DNA of 11,633 nucleotides. Source: Smittium mucronatum (lineage: Eukaryota > Kickxellomycota > Harpellomycetes > Harpellales > Legeriomycetaceae). Below the pieces are notes generated by a model. It searched no databases, was not told the origin of the DNA, and saw only the letters and a program-made list of their open reading frames with translations. The stretch spans positions 1 through 11,633 of the forward strand of contig LSSL01001041.1 of assembly GCA_001953115.1 (NCBI GenBank), written 5' to 3'. This document shows positions 1 through 8,900 of the stretch, piece after piece (the first letter of the stretch is position 1; every line of letters begins with the position of its first letter). The position numbers and the translations under genes are program-made.

Positions 1-314
1 TATACTATACTATACTATACTATACTATACTATACTATACTATACTATACTATACTATACTATACTATACTATACTATACTATACTATACTATACTATAC
101 TATACTATACTATACTATACTATACTATACTATACTATACTATACTATACTATACTATACTATACTATACTATACTATACTATACTATACTATACTATAC
201 TATACTATACTATACTATACTATACTATACTATACTATACTATACTATACTATACTATACTATACTATACTATACTATACTATACTATACTATACTATAC
301 TATACTATACTATA
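1..314. repeat. (TATAC)n microsatellite array, about 63 copies
   Basis: The first 314 bases are an uninterrupted tandem array of the pentamer TATAC (GTATA on the other strand), with no substitution or length change that I can see. It breaks off at 315 into ordinary A+T-rich sequence. The left end is the window edge, so the true array is at least this long. Its purity points to recent expansion or active slippage. The unit does not resemble known telomere repeats such as TTAGGG, so I do not call it a telomere. Confidence 0.98.
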
Positions 315-2457
315 ATATATCGTATTTTTTTTATCTCATAGGTATATTATCATCGTTTTCATTTATAAAAGCTATAACGAATTAAAATATACTAAGCTTT
401 TTTATTTGCAATAAGATCATATATGTCATATTAAATTGAATTGATGTATTTTTACCTTTTTATCTTTACTATGTTTTTCATTTATTCTATTGGAAATTTT
501 GAAAAAACTTTTAAAGAAATAACATTATAAAAAATTAACTGTAAACTGAATTTAGATTGAATTTTATAAACAAGAAAATAAAAAAGTATTGCTTTTAGAT
601 ATTGCTTTTTTATAATACTATTTAATTAAGATATATTATAATTTTTTTGTACTGATTTTTAACTGGATTTATTAAAATTATTTACCATAATACGTATTAA
701 AAAAGTCCATTTTAATGGGAATGATACTAAAAATATATTAATATAAATTTGTAAATAATCATATATATAAAAATTACGTAATGCTCAGTTATAATCAGAT
801 CAAGTAAAATTATTTTAATTCTATAATTCCAAAAAAACACAATTGAATATCTTATAGATTTAAAGTATCGAATACACATATATATGTATATATTTTATGT
901 TTTAGTAGGTAGTTATTTTTAATTTCTAATTTTATTAAAACGCGATTTTTTTAGAAAGTAGAATCAAAATTAGTGAATAGAACTGCAAAATTCTCATCAT
1001 ATTATTAAAAAATCCTATTTATCAATATTAAATCTAAGAATTAATGATCAATTATAAATAGTTTTAAAGTCAAAGAACAATATTTGTGATGATTTTGGTT
1101 TATTAGTCAATTTAAATATAAAATTAAATTTGCTTAACGTTTTTAATGTATGTAAACTTTACTAAGGTAGCCAAATAACTTTCTGTTGAACCACTTATCA
1201 GTGAGAAATTATCCTTTAATGAAAAATATTGCGGTGAGATGAGGTTTATTATCTATTTTTCCGTTATTTTTGATTTTTTAATAGTTTTATATATCATTTA
1301 AATATTATAAATATATTCCCCACATACACAATTCAAATAGTTTTAGATCAAAATAATTATTGCTTCTTGATAAATCTTTTTTTTATTTTAAGAAGTCAAG
1401 CGTTTCGACAATAAAAATTAAATAGATAGTTACTGAATGTGTTTTGAATTATACTAATATCAAAAAATATTATTTAAATATTTTGATTATTAAATAAATA
1501 AATATTTAAATCCACCTATAAAATAGCTAAGCTAGAAAATGGAAACAGGGTTTAACTTAAAATATATAAATGCCTTATATATATTTTTTCATTTATAAAA
1601 CATTACTTTTTATATTAAATGAAATATATGAAATATATGATTTGAATTCGGTGTTTTTTTTTGTTTTGACGCATGAAATTGCTCAAAAAAAATTATCCCT
1701 TTTTTTTCAATTTTTTTATTTTTAAAATAAAAATTAACCCCTAATAGTTTTTAAAACAATTAAAGATCTATTATAAAATACATACATACATACATATTTA
1801 TATTTAATTTAAACCAAAAATCCAATTTCTTATACAGGAACCATCCATTTTATTTTCGACTACAAGTAAAACTCCTTCAAAAAACATTTTTGTTCCCTCA
1901 AAATATTAAATATAAATATAAATTAGATTCTTTCATCCAAAAGAGTAGAGCTGAATTTGTAAAAATAAAAAAATAGGGTAAAGATATAAGATGATATTGA
2001 TAATCAGCACTTTAATTCATCCGAGAAATATTGAAGATTATAAGGAATAAACTTTACTTCAATTTATTAGTCCTTGATAATAAATAGAATAATTAATTCA
2101 TCGAATGGACTGTTAAAATTTTACATTTCAAAATTTAACTCTTATTGAAGTTTTTATCTAAATTATCAATCGCAATTTTTTTGTAAACCAACATTTTAAG
2201 TCATAAATTTATCAAAGTTTTTTATCTATTACGTTTCTTCAATAAAAAAAATAAGATAACAACAATCATTAGTTTGCGAAAAATAATGATTTTAATCTTA
2301 AAAAACACATAAACTAATTTTTTTCAGCAATTGAAATCTATATATCATTAGTGATAAGATCTTATAGAATTTTCTTTAAATTTTAAATAAATTTATATGT
2401 GTGAGTTTTCCTTTGTTATTCTAATATTTTTACCTAAAAAACCCATTTATCTTATAT
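315..2457. other. A+T-rich non-genic stretch
   Basis: I see no sustained open frame, tRNA or recognisable element across about 2.1 kb. It holds many A and T runs and two small tandem repeats: about 4.5 copies of ATAC at 1778-1795, and two copies of a 9-base unit (AAATATATG) at 1622-1639. A short stretch around 1136-1184 resembles a conserved large-subunit rRNA segment and is discussed under findings. The rest looks like neutral spacer. Confidence 0.7.
1778..1795. repeat. (ATAC)n short microsatellite
   Basis: About 4.5 perfect copies of the tetramer ATAC lie inside A+T-rich spacer. The unit resembles the pentamer of the array at the left edge (TATAC minus one T), but the two are about 1.5 kb apart and I see nothing linking them. 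Confidence 0.85.
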
Positions 2458-2722
2458 TTATTTGGATCTATCAATACTAAGACAGATCCTACACTTATCT
2501 ACCTCCTTATTGCTCTGTTTACATGAAACGGAGAGGAAATACAATGTGTTGAAGTGTAAAAATTCCAGGTTTCCACATTTAGCGTTTTTATCGCCTAAAA
2601 AAAGCATAGAAACCAAAATGCGTTATTTTTACAAACCAATGAAAATCAATGAAAACTATAAGTTAGCATATCTTTATATATTCACATCAATTTCATATAA
2701 TTTATATGTATATATCGGTTAA
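2458..2722. other. Less A+T-rich island with small unassigned frames on both strands
   Basis: This stretch has clearly more G+C than its surroundings and is open in two directions. On the plus strand, 2462-2722 is open for 86 codons but does not begin with ATG and resembles nothing I know. On the minus strand, 2607 down to 2458 encodes 49 residues from an ATG and ends with a Cys-rich part reading CRICL near its C-terminus. That string occurs at the start of RING-CH zinc fingers, but the remaining zinc ligands are not present before the stop. Neither frame has a partner exon I can identify. It may be a decayed gene or transposon fragment, or chance. Confidence 0.2.
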
Positions 2723-4430
2723 AATAATATATTTTGTTATTAATGCTGTAAAAACATCCAAATAATTTTTTTTATAAACAAAGTTTATGGTTAGTCAGTG
2801 GATCTTTTATTTTATTTTTTATTTTTAAAAATTAAAAATCAATTAAATGTGATCTAATCTTATAAAAAAATTGTGTCCTTTTCTTTTTTTTGGGATTTAG
2901 ATTGGTGAAGGGATTTACTTTTCTTGAAAAATGATGGGCGATAAAATACGATTTTGAAAATAGTAAATGGAGATTTTGGCCTTAATGGAAATAAGTTTTA
3001 TAAGATTAAACCCACATAAGTTCTTTTTTAAGAGCTTCAAAATTTCCTTAGCTTATGAGTTTAAATTTTCCAAGTAAATTCATAGAAAATCTGACTTATT
3101 TATAAGATATAATTATAGATTTACAAATGGCAAAATAATATTTGATAATTATAATATGTTTTCATAAACTTTCCAATATTTTATTATAACTGATATTCTC
3201 TGAAATTGAAAAAGCCAACTTCTTTAGTGCCAAAAATCTTTATTTTAAAATGCCTTGAGTCGATTTAGGGACTCAATTAGTGTAGTTTTTGAAATGGAAT
3301 GGAATAAAATTCGACACAGCTTTTTGCCTTTCTTGTTTATAATTGTGATAGTATTGTCGATGACTTTAAATACAACTATTAAAGGGAAGATCCACACTGA
3401 TAGTATAATTTACGAAGTCCTCAACATAATCTGGCGCATTTTTTATGCACAACTACAGCATTCGACAGTACAGAGTATCAAAAAATCCAAGACAATAAAA
3501 ATATTTCAGATTTGATCATAATTAGGAGTCGGTAGGCGTAATATTTTTTTATAGATTATGATTGAATTACTCTAATTAGGAACCCATTGATATAAAAAAA
3601 ATTGTTTGAAGAGTTTAACTATTAACTAAAAGCAGGCTCAGCAACACGGTAATTGAAAAAATAAATGTGAATGATGGCATTTAGGGTAAGTGGTTGCAAT
3701 TTTTTCCTGTATTAACGCTGTGGGTATTCTGATAGAGGGGGGGTTTTTTTGAGGTTATGGTAATAGTCATTATATATATAATTTTATTATGAATGTTTTT
3801 ATGTCAAAGATAAAAGTAGATTTTATGAGAGACTTTTAGGATATTTTTTAGCCATTTCATATTTTTGTAAAATCCCTTTATACAGAAAAAACTTTAAAAC
3901 ATAAAAAACCAGTAATGAAATGAATCAAACTTCTATTTTTTAAAAATATAAATTATATAAATTCATTTTTAAATACTTTTTGAGCTACAAAAATACATTA
4001 TGCTCCTATTTTCAAAGTCTAAATTTTCTTATCCGAAGACAAGTAGACTTAGTCCAAATTAAAATTATATTTGAAAAAAGTGTATTAGCGAAAATTGAAT
4101 TTCATCTTCTGCCTCTGTTCTGAAAATATTGAAATGCTGTTTTTGAACTTTTCTCAAATATAATAATGATAATGATAAAAAATCAGTTCGCCAATAAAAA
4201 GTTGGGAGATTTTGGCGAATATTTATATTAAAACCAACAATATCCATTTGAAGTGCTGGTACCCATATTTCAATAAAATTTTGGTTTAAGGTAATTATAT
4301 AACGATTTCTAGCTACCTTAAGAAAGGCGTTGATTTTGATAGATTAATCTAAGAAATAATGAAATTATTGATTTTATTTCTTATTTCTTAAATTAAACTC
4401 TATTGATCTCAAACCGAGCTTTTAAATATA
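2723..4430. other. A+T-rich non-genic stretch
   Basis: No gene is supported in these 1.7 kb. The longest open stretch, 3255-3515 on the plus strand, lacks an ATG at its beginning. From its first ATG at 3294 it would give a 73-residue peptide with one hydrophobic segment (FLFIIVIVLSM) and a basic tail. Hydrophobic runs are expected by chance where T-rich codons dominate, and I recognise no family. The minus-strand frame at 4065-4247 is also unremarkable. A 7-G run followed directly by a 7-T run lies at 3737-3750. Confidence 0.6.
3737..3750. repeat. G7-T7 homopolymer junction
   Basis: Seven G bases are followed immediately by seven T bases within A+T-rich spacer. Such junctions are prone to slippage in replication and sequencing, so the exact length may be unreliable. 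Confidence 0.8.
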
Positions 4431-4909
4431 TTTCTCTTTTTGGGAAACTCGTATTGAAGATTATGAAGCGCAAAATCAGATGGCCAATGAGTTTGAATCT
4501 CAATAAAGAAATATCCACAATTTTAAAAATTTATGATCTCTCCTAAATTCACACAAACACATCAAAACGTAGTATTGGCACTTCCTCTTTTAGGTCTACC
4601 AGACAAAATATGCATTGAGTCTATTTTCACAAAACAGCTTTATTTGATTAAAATTTACGACTTGACTACATAACAGCTTGAAGCCATCTGGGATTGTCAT
4701 AATTAATGTAATTGCAACCATAGTATGTTGTATATTTGAAAGGGTTAGTAGATAAAGATTAAAAGGATTATATGCAAATTATTTTGATGGTTAATTACTA
4801 TCTCGGAGTTAATCAATTAAAAGAAACAGCTTTTCAGCCAATGCTATTGATAATGAATCCACTACACCCTATTAATTTTTCCGAAAATTTTTCAAACCTC
4901 TCCAATTAA
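4431..4909. other. Upstream flank of mL44 with several short open frames
   Basis: G+C is modestly higher here than in the spacer to the left. Short plausible-looking frames are present: a 26-codon stretch ending at 4506 with an acidic helical look (ETRIEDYEAQNQMANEFESQ), a 46-codon ATG frame around 4532-4672, and a 40-codon ATG frame at 4787-4909, all on the plus strand. A minus-strand frame also crosses about 4601-4723. The plus-strand pieces do not join through obvious splice sites into one protein, and I recognise none of them. They could be remains of an upstream gene, upstream frames in a long leader of mL44, or chance. Confidence 0.2.
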
Positions 4910-5045
4910 AGGATACCCATTGGTCACTTTTTATCATCTATCAAACTTGATTTGATTTGGTTTAAAAAATGGATATAGTTTAATATTCTGTCGATCTTCA
5001 CTTTACTTTATTCTCCCTGTCAATTTGAATTCTTATATCATTAAG
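4910..5045 (+). promoter_or_regulatory. Presumed promoter and 5' leader of mL44
   Basis: The 136 bases before the mL44 start hold a TATA-like stretch near 4970-4986 and a pyrimidine-rich, CT-containing tract at about 4990-5022. CT-rich tracts often lie near transcription starts of fungal housekeeping genes. A four-codon upstream frame (ATG at 4969, stop ending at 4983) would be translated only if transcription starts further left. The start codon at 5046 has A at position -3, a favourable context. The assignment rests on position and composition only; no transcription start is visible. Confidence 0.3.
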
Positions 5046-6368
5046 ATGCTCAAAATTAATCTAAATTCATTGATAAGGTCGTCGAATCCTTCTCTGAGAA
5101 GATTTACGGGTATTTTATGATTTTTATTTAAATGTTGCTGATCATTTTCGTTTTCTTACTTTTATCCTGTCAACTTTTAGTATTTGCCAAAAATCTGTCC
5201 AGCGAAAATTCCACAACGAAAATCAGTCAAAATCCGGATCAACTATCTTTGATTCAAATTCGTCTAAACATCCAATTCACAAACAATCAAATATTGAGTC
5301 AGGCTCTGACTCATAAATCCTTTGATCATGCAAGATCCCCTACAAATGAAAGACTAGAATGGATAGGTATTTTTTATTGATATTTAACTCGCTTCTCTTT
5401 AAAAAAAAATCAACATTGATATTTTTTTACATAGGAAAAAGGGCTCTTAATCTTTATATCGCCGAGTTTATTGAAAACAATTACCCAGATTTAACAGCAA
5501 CACAACTTCAAGATTTACAACAGGCTCATTTCGGCGTTTTTAAATTGGCCAATCTAGCTAAAAAATATGGCCTCCAAGATTCCATTCTTTGGAAATCACC
5601 CTCTCATAATGATCCTTCTGGGAAATTGGAGGGATTTAACAAAGTTTTAGGCAAGTCATTCCAGGCCTTAATAGGTGCTATATATTGTGATCAAGGTTCA
5701 TCTGTAGCCCGCAAATTCGTTTCCGATGTTTTATCCAAAACTCAGATAAACGTTGATTTGGTGTTGGATTTGGAACAGCCAAAAAAAACTGTTTTGTCAA
5801 TACTGAAATCGAAAAATTTATCCAATCCTATCTCTAGGTACTCACTTGTCAATCCACTCTTATTATATCATAAGCATTCATTCTAGCCTTAATACGATGA
5901 AATTTTCGATTATTTAAAAAAAATCTAACTTTTCATGTGCTTCTCCAATTAGGGTTCTGAAAGAGTCCATAGAATTCACCTCGACCCCAACTTATATCGT
6001 TGGACTATTCTCTGGCCCCAAGAAAATCGGAGAAGGTACCTGAATACTTATTAAGAATAATTTTTTGTTTTATTTGTTACCACTTCTCCTGTACTTTATT
6101 TTAAATCCCACTCACATATTTGAAACTTATTTTCCCTCTTTTAGGTTTTGGAAGTTCAAAACAGATGGCTGAGTCCAATGTAATAATTTATTCATTTCGC
6201 TATATTAATTTTAGCGTTTTTTTAACGTGAGTTGTATCTACTTTTAAATAGGCTGCAAAAGACTCGTTGATTAGGCATTTCTCGTCGGAAGACCGCAATT
6301 CTGCAATTGAATCCAATATTGACCTATCCGAGGATAAAATATCATTCTTTGTACCTTTAAGTATCTAA
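5046..6368 (+). CDS. Mitochondrial ribosomal protein mL44 (fungal MRPL3 type), six exons, 295 aa
   Basis: The product is a structural protein of the mitochondrial large ribosomal subunit. Exons are 5046-5109, 5181-5366, 5435-5837, 5953-6035, 6145-6179 and 6252-6368. Together they make 888 bases, exactly 295 codons plus TAA, and each intron carries an in-frame stop if retained. Residues 1 to about 25 form a basic, Ser/Arg-rich, acid-free presequence (SLIRSSNPSLRRFT at 8-21), typical of matrix targeting. Residues about 43-200 are an RNase III fold. The signature NERLEWIG is at 77-84, followed by KRAL where active enzymes have Asp, and LGKSFQALIGAIY is at 155-167, where enzymes have Asp and Glu in place of K157 and Q160. 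The domain is therefore probably inactive, as known for mL44. Residues about 214-268 are a double-stranded-RNA-binding-type domain (TPTYIVGLFSG, GEGFGSSKQMAESNAAKDSL). The QP...PISRVL...VGLFSG...GEG layout is that of fungal L3/mL44. A short polar tail ends at 295. I chose the start at 5046 because it yields the presequence; the ATG at 5132 lies inside intron 1. Family assignment is firm; exact exon ends lack transcript proof. Confidence 0.92.
5110..5180 (+). other. mL44 intron 1 (71 bases, phase 1)
   Basis: The donor is G|GTATTT and the acceptor CTTTTAG. CTGAT at 5138-5142 is a plausible branch site. Removal joins the presequence exon to the body of the protein through a split Val codon (residue 22). 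Retention gives a stop within three codons. The intron contains an ATG at 5132 that opens a frame into exon 2 and makes a misleading hydrophobic N-terminus. Confidence 0.8.
5367..5434 (+). other. mL44 intron 2 (68 bases, phase 1)
   Basis: The donor is G|GTATTT and the acceptor ACATAG; TTGAT at 5416-5420 is a possible branch site. It splits the Gly84 codon in the middle of the RNase III signature, and the joined reading (ERLEWIG then KRALNLYI) fits the family without a gap. Retention stops after three codons. Confidence 0.9.
5838..5952 (+). other. mL44 intron 3 (115 bases, phase 2)
   Basis: The donor is AG|GTACTC and the acceptor CAATTAG. CTAAC at 5925-5929 is a good branch site, about 24 bases before the acceptor. 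Joining restores PISRVLKES across residues 215-223, at the linker into the RNA-binding domain. The retained frame stops at 5884-5886. Confidence 0.9.
6036..6144 (+). other. mL44 intron 4 (109 bases, phase 1)
   Basis: The donor is G|GTACCT and the acceptor CTCTTTTAG, with a pyrimidine-rich stretch before it. CTCAC at 6111-6115 is a weak branch candidate. Joining gives GEGFGSS, the glycine-rich turn of the RNA-binding domain. Retention stops after two codons. Confidence 0.9.
6180..6251 (+). other. mL44 intron 5 (72 bases, phase 0)
   Basis: The donor is T|GTAATA and the acceptor TTAAATAG; TTAAC at 6222-6226 is a possible branch site. It follows a very short 35-base exon and falls in the last helix of the RNA-binding domain, joining AESN to AAKDSL. 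Retention meets a stop near 6228. Confidence 0.88.
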
Positions 6369-8320
6369 TTATTAGATATGTTCGGCTTCCTTTTCTACCT
6401 TAATATCAATGTTTCATACAACCTCTGATCTATTAGATTTTTTCATCAGCTCCGTTTTTGGAATATATTTCATTTATATATTTTTTAAAAATCGCCATTG
6501 ACCTCAATCAATTTTTCTATTCCGATATCTCTGATAGACTTGATATTTTTAATGCTTGACTCATGATGCCCTCATATTATTTTATATTTTTGAAAGAATA
6601 TTGCTAGTTTTTTTTTATTTGAGTTTCTCAGATTATGATTCCTAAAAAAATTAAAATGTTCGTTGGCTCGATACTTGAATGTACACTAAAGAAATTACCG
6701 AGTATATTTAGCCATAATGATATGACCCAACAAAAAAACAAAAAGTACGTTTTTGACCAATAACCCGGTTTTATTTTATTTAATGAAATAAATCGAATAA
6801 AACTTGTCAAAGTAATAACCTCTTAATTTGTAATAATTTTCACAAATCAGTAACTTTTAGCCCCGAAATAGTAGCAATCTCTGATTAATTTTATATGAAC
6901 ACCTTTAAAAAATTCGCTTTTTAGGTTTTAAATAACACCTCAGTTATTAAATATTAGAATCGCAAATGAAAGAAATCTCATCTTATATAATATCGATGAA
7001 ATTTTATCAAAAACATTTATACTTTACATCATTTTTTGAATGAAATAAGTTTTATATACAACTTTTGTCAAATTAAGGCTAATATCTTTTTGAAAGAAAT
7101 AATTAAAAATTTGAACATCGAGAATTTAGAATGATTCAGTGACATAAAGCCCTTCTACTTTTAAAATTTAATTTTTTTAGTAATAACAAATTTGGCCATT
7201 ATTAGTATAATGGAGTAAATTTCGGTTTATTTTAAATATTTTTTGATTCTCTAATGGTTTAATGATTCCGAAAAGGTTAATTTTTTCGAGCCTAATAATT
7301 TTCCATTTATTTTTTCCACAAATAGAAGGAATAATTTTATTCTGTATAGAAATTTTTAGCGTATATATGATTTTTCAACATCTACTAATGTTCTATATTT
7401 TTTTTCATCTTCTTAAAAAAATTTAAAAAATTATACTACTTTAAAAAATATAAGGAGTATATAGGGATACTCAATTTAAAAAATTTATCTTACCATCTTT
7501 TTTTTTTTTCTGAAATTTTCTTAAAAAAAAATTTAAAAAAAATTTGCATTCAGTATTTCTTTCATTAAAAACATTCTGTAAAGGATAAATATATAAGTGC
7601 AACCAAAGGCTATGAAGCTCAAGATTTATTAGCAACGGTTATATCTCAAGAATATATGAGGGAAAATTATATATGAGCTATAAATATATAATAGTATTTC
7701 AAAAAATCCTGATTAAATCGACTTTATGACCGGATTAAAATCAAATTATTTTGATGTTTTTTACAAAAAAATGCGAGCCTGAGCCTCTAAAAACATAAAT
7801 GAGAAGAAAAAAAAATAATTAATTCTGAACATAAAGATGTTCTCCTAGTAATTTTGGTATATACGTGCCATTTTTGGATTTGAAAAATTGGAACTCGATT
7901 TTAACATCTCCTCCCTTTCGATATGTTTAATTCTCAACTTGATTGCATCAGTTACTAGGGATCCACTTTTGAAAAAAATTCTTTTTCCTCTGAAAAAAAA
8001 TTAGCAGTTTTTAAACGATATGAGTCTGAAGTGAAACAGATATGTAGCTCTGATATTTGATTTTAATTTTTTTTTTCTTTTTTATTAATATACCAATGTG
8101 ATTTTTCAGACATTTGAAGCTATTTTATTGAGAAAAGCATCATATATTACGTAAAAAGGATAATAATTAAGATAAACTATGGCAGATGCGCAATAATTGG
8201 TCCCAACACAGAAGGGTCAGTTCAATACATTCTTATTTTCAAGTTAATGGAGAGTAAAAACCTCGAATTTTTTAAAAGCCCAATTAAAGATTATATTATT
8301 CATGATAATTGGATTTATCA
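6369..8320. other. 3' flank of mL44 and A+T-rich non-genic stretch
   Basis: No further gene is supported over nearly 2 kb. The first 200 bases past the mL44 stop are presumably its 3' untranslated region, but no AATAAA lies close; the nearest copies are near 6786-6800, over 400 bases downstream. Around 6500-6570 the minus strand has a 28-codon open piece that looks protein-like (IKNIKSIRDIGIEKLIEVNG) without convincing splice sites. Long A and T runs dominate between 7380 and 7560. Confidence 0.6.
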
Positions 8321-8323
8321 TGT

Positions 8324-8512
8324 TTAGTGCATCATCGTGGATAAGTTGTACGTATGATTTTTAATAAAGGGGGGTTTAATACCAAAAAACGCTATCAAAA
8401 TAAAGCCTATATAATTAAAGGCTCGTCGAAAAGCCCAATTGGTATTGAAATCTCCCATCAGAGGTCTAATAATAACATTTCTAGTACAAATTACAAAGCA
8501 GATACCAATCAA
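8324..8512 (-). pseudogene. Possible retroelement endonuclease remnant, very tentative
   Basis: This minus-strand frame of 62 codons contains VIIRPLMGDFNTNWAF at residues 13-28. The GDFN core is a catalytic motif of the endonuclease-exonuclease-phosphatase domain found in many non-LTR retrotransposons. Nothing else of that domain or of a reverse transcriptase is recognisable on either side, and the plus strand is open over nearly the same interval. It could be a short decayed fragment or a chance match. Confidence 0.12.
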
Positions 8513-8534
8513 AGAATTTTTATAAATTTTTTGT

Positions 8535-8550
8535 GGGAGGGGGGGGGGGG
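8535..8550. repeat. Poly-G run (GGGA then 12 G)
   Basis: A GGGA is followed by twelve consecutive G bases, the longest G run in a window where G is scarce. Such runs can form quadruplex structures and are hard to sequence, so the length may be inexact. Confidence 0.9.
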
Positions 8551-8853
8551 ATTGAAAAATTATTCGAATTAGTTCGAAATAATTTCAGATGAACTTTGCA
8601 AATCATAAAAACATTTACGGTTGTTTTATATTTATAAAAAAATAACACATAATAATACTTCCAGCATAGACTATATGACTCAAAATTTTACTATATGACA
8701 AGAATCATGGAGAAAAGCTGTTCAAAAAAAGAGGGAGGAGAATAGATTATCAAAAAGATTAAATAATTTTAGGATAATTAATATCCGAGAATAATTCTAG
8801 AATTTTGTAGAAAAAGTGTAGATATTTTCAGGTGAATGAACCCCACTCCTTAC

Positions 8854-8900
8854 CTGTATTTGGACGTGAGCTTCATCTTCATTACCCGAATTTAGCGATT
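8854..8900 (-). other. Isolated exon-like segment on the minus strand, tentative
   Basis: On the minus strand this 47-base segment lies between an acceptor-like TTTTCAG and a near-perfect donor CAG|GTAAGG. One of its frames is fully open, with coding-like composition (SLNSGNEDEAHVQIQ). I find no neighbouring exons that complete a protein and do not recognise the peptide. It may be one exon of an unrecognised or decayed gene, or chance. Confidence 0.15.

Noticed and set aside
1..314. A telomere
   Set aside because: TATAC has no G-rich strand and matches no known telomere unit; simple microsatellite expansion explains it.
3255..3515. A small membrane protein gene
   Set aside because: It lacks an ATG at the start, shows no family resemblance, and a hydrophobic run is expected from T-rich codons.
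5132..5380. An mL44 start at 5132 with a secretory signal peptide
   Set aside because: The hydrophobic N-terminus is translated intron: removing 5110-5180 gives an in-phase presequence suited to a mitochondrial protein.
5359..5886. A separate 175-residue protein
   Set aside because: Its first 25 or so residues and last 13 or so are translated introns 2 and 3; the middle is exon 3 of mL44.
6628..6810. A minus-strand 60-residue gene
   Set aside because: It is hydrophobic, A+T-driven, and resembles no family; open frames of this length are expected by chance.
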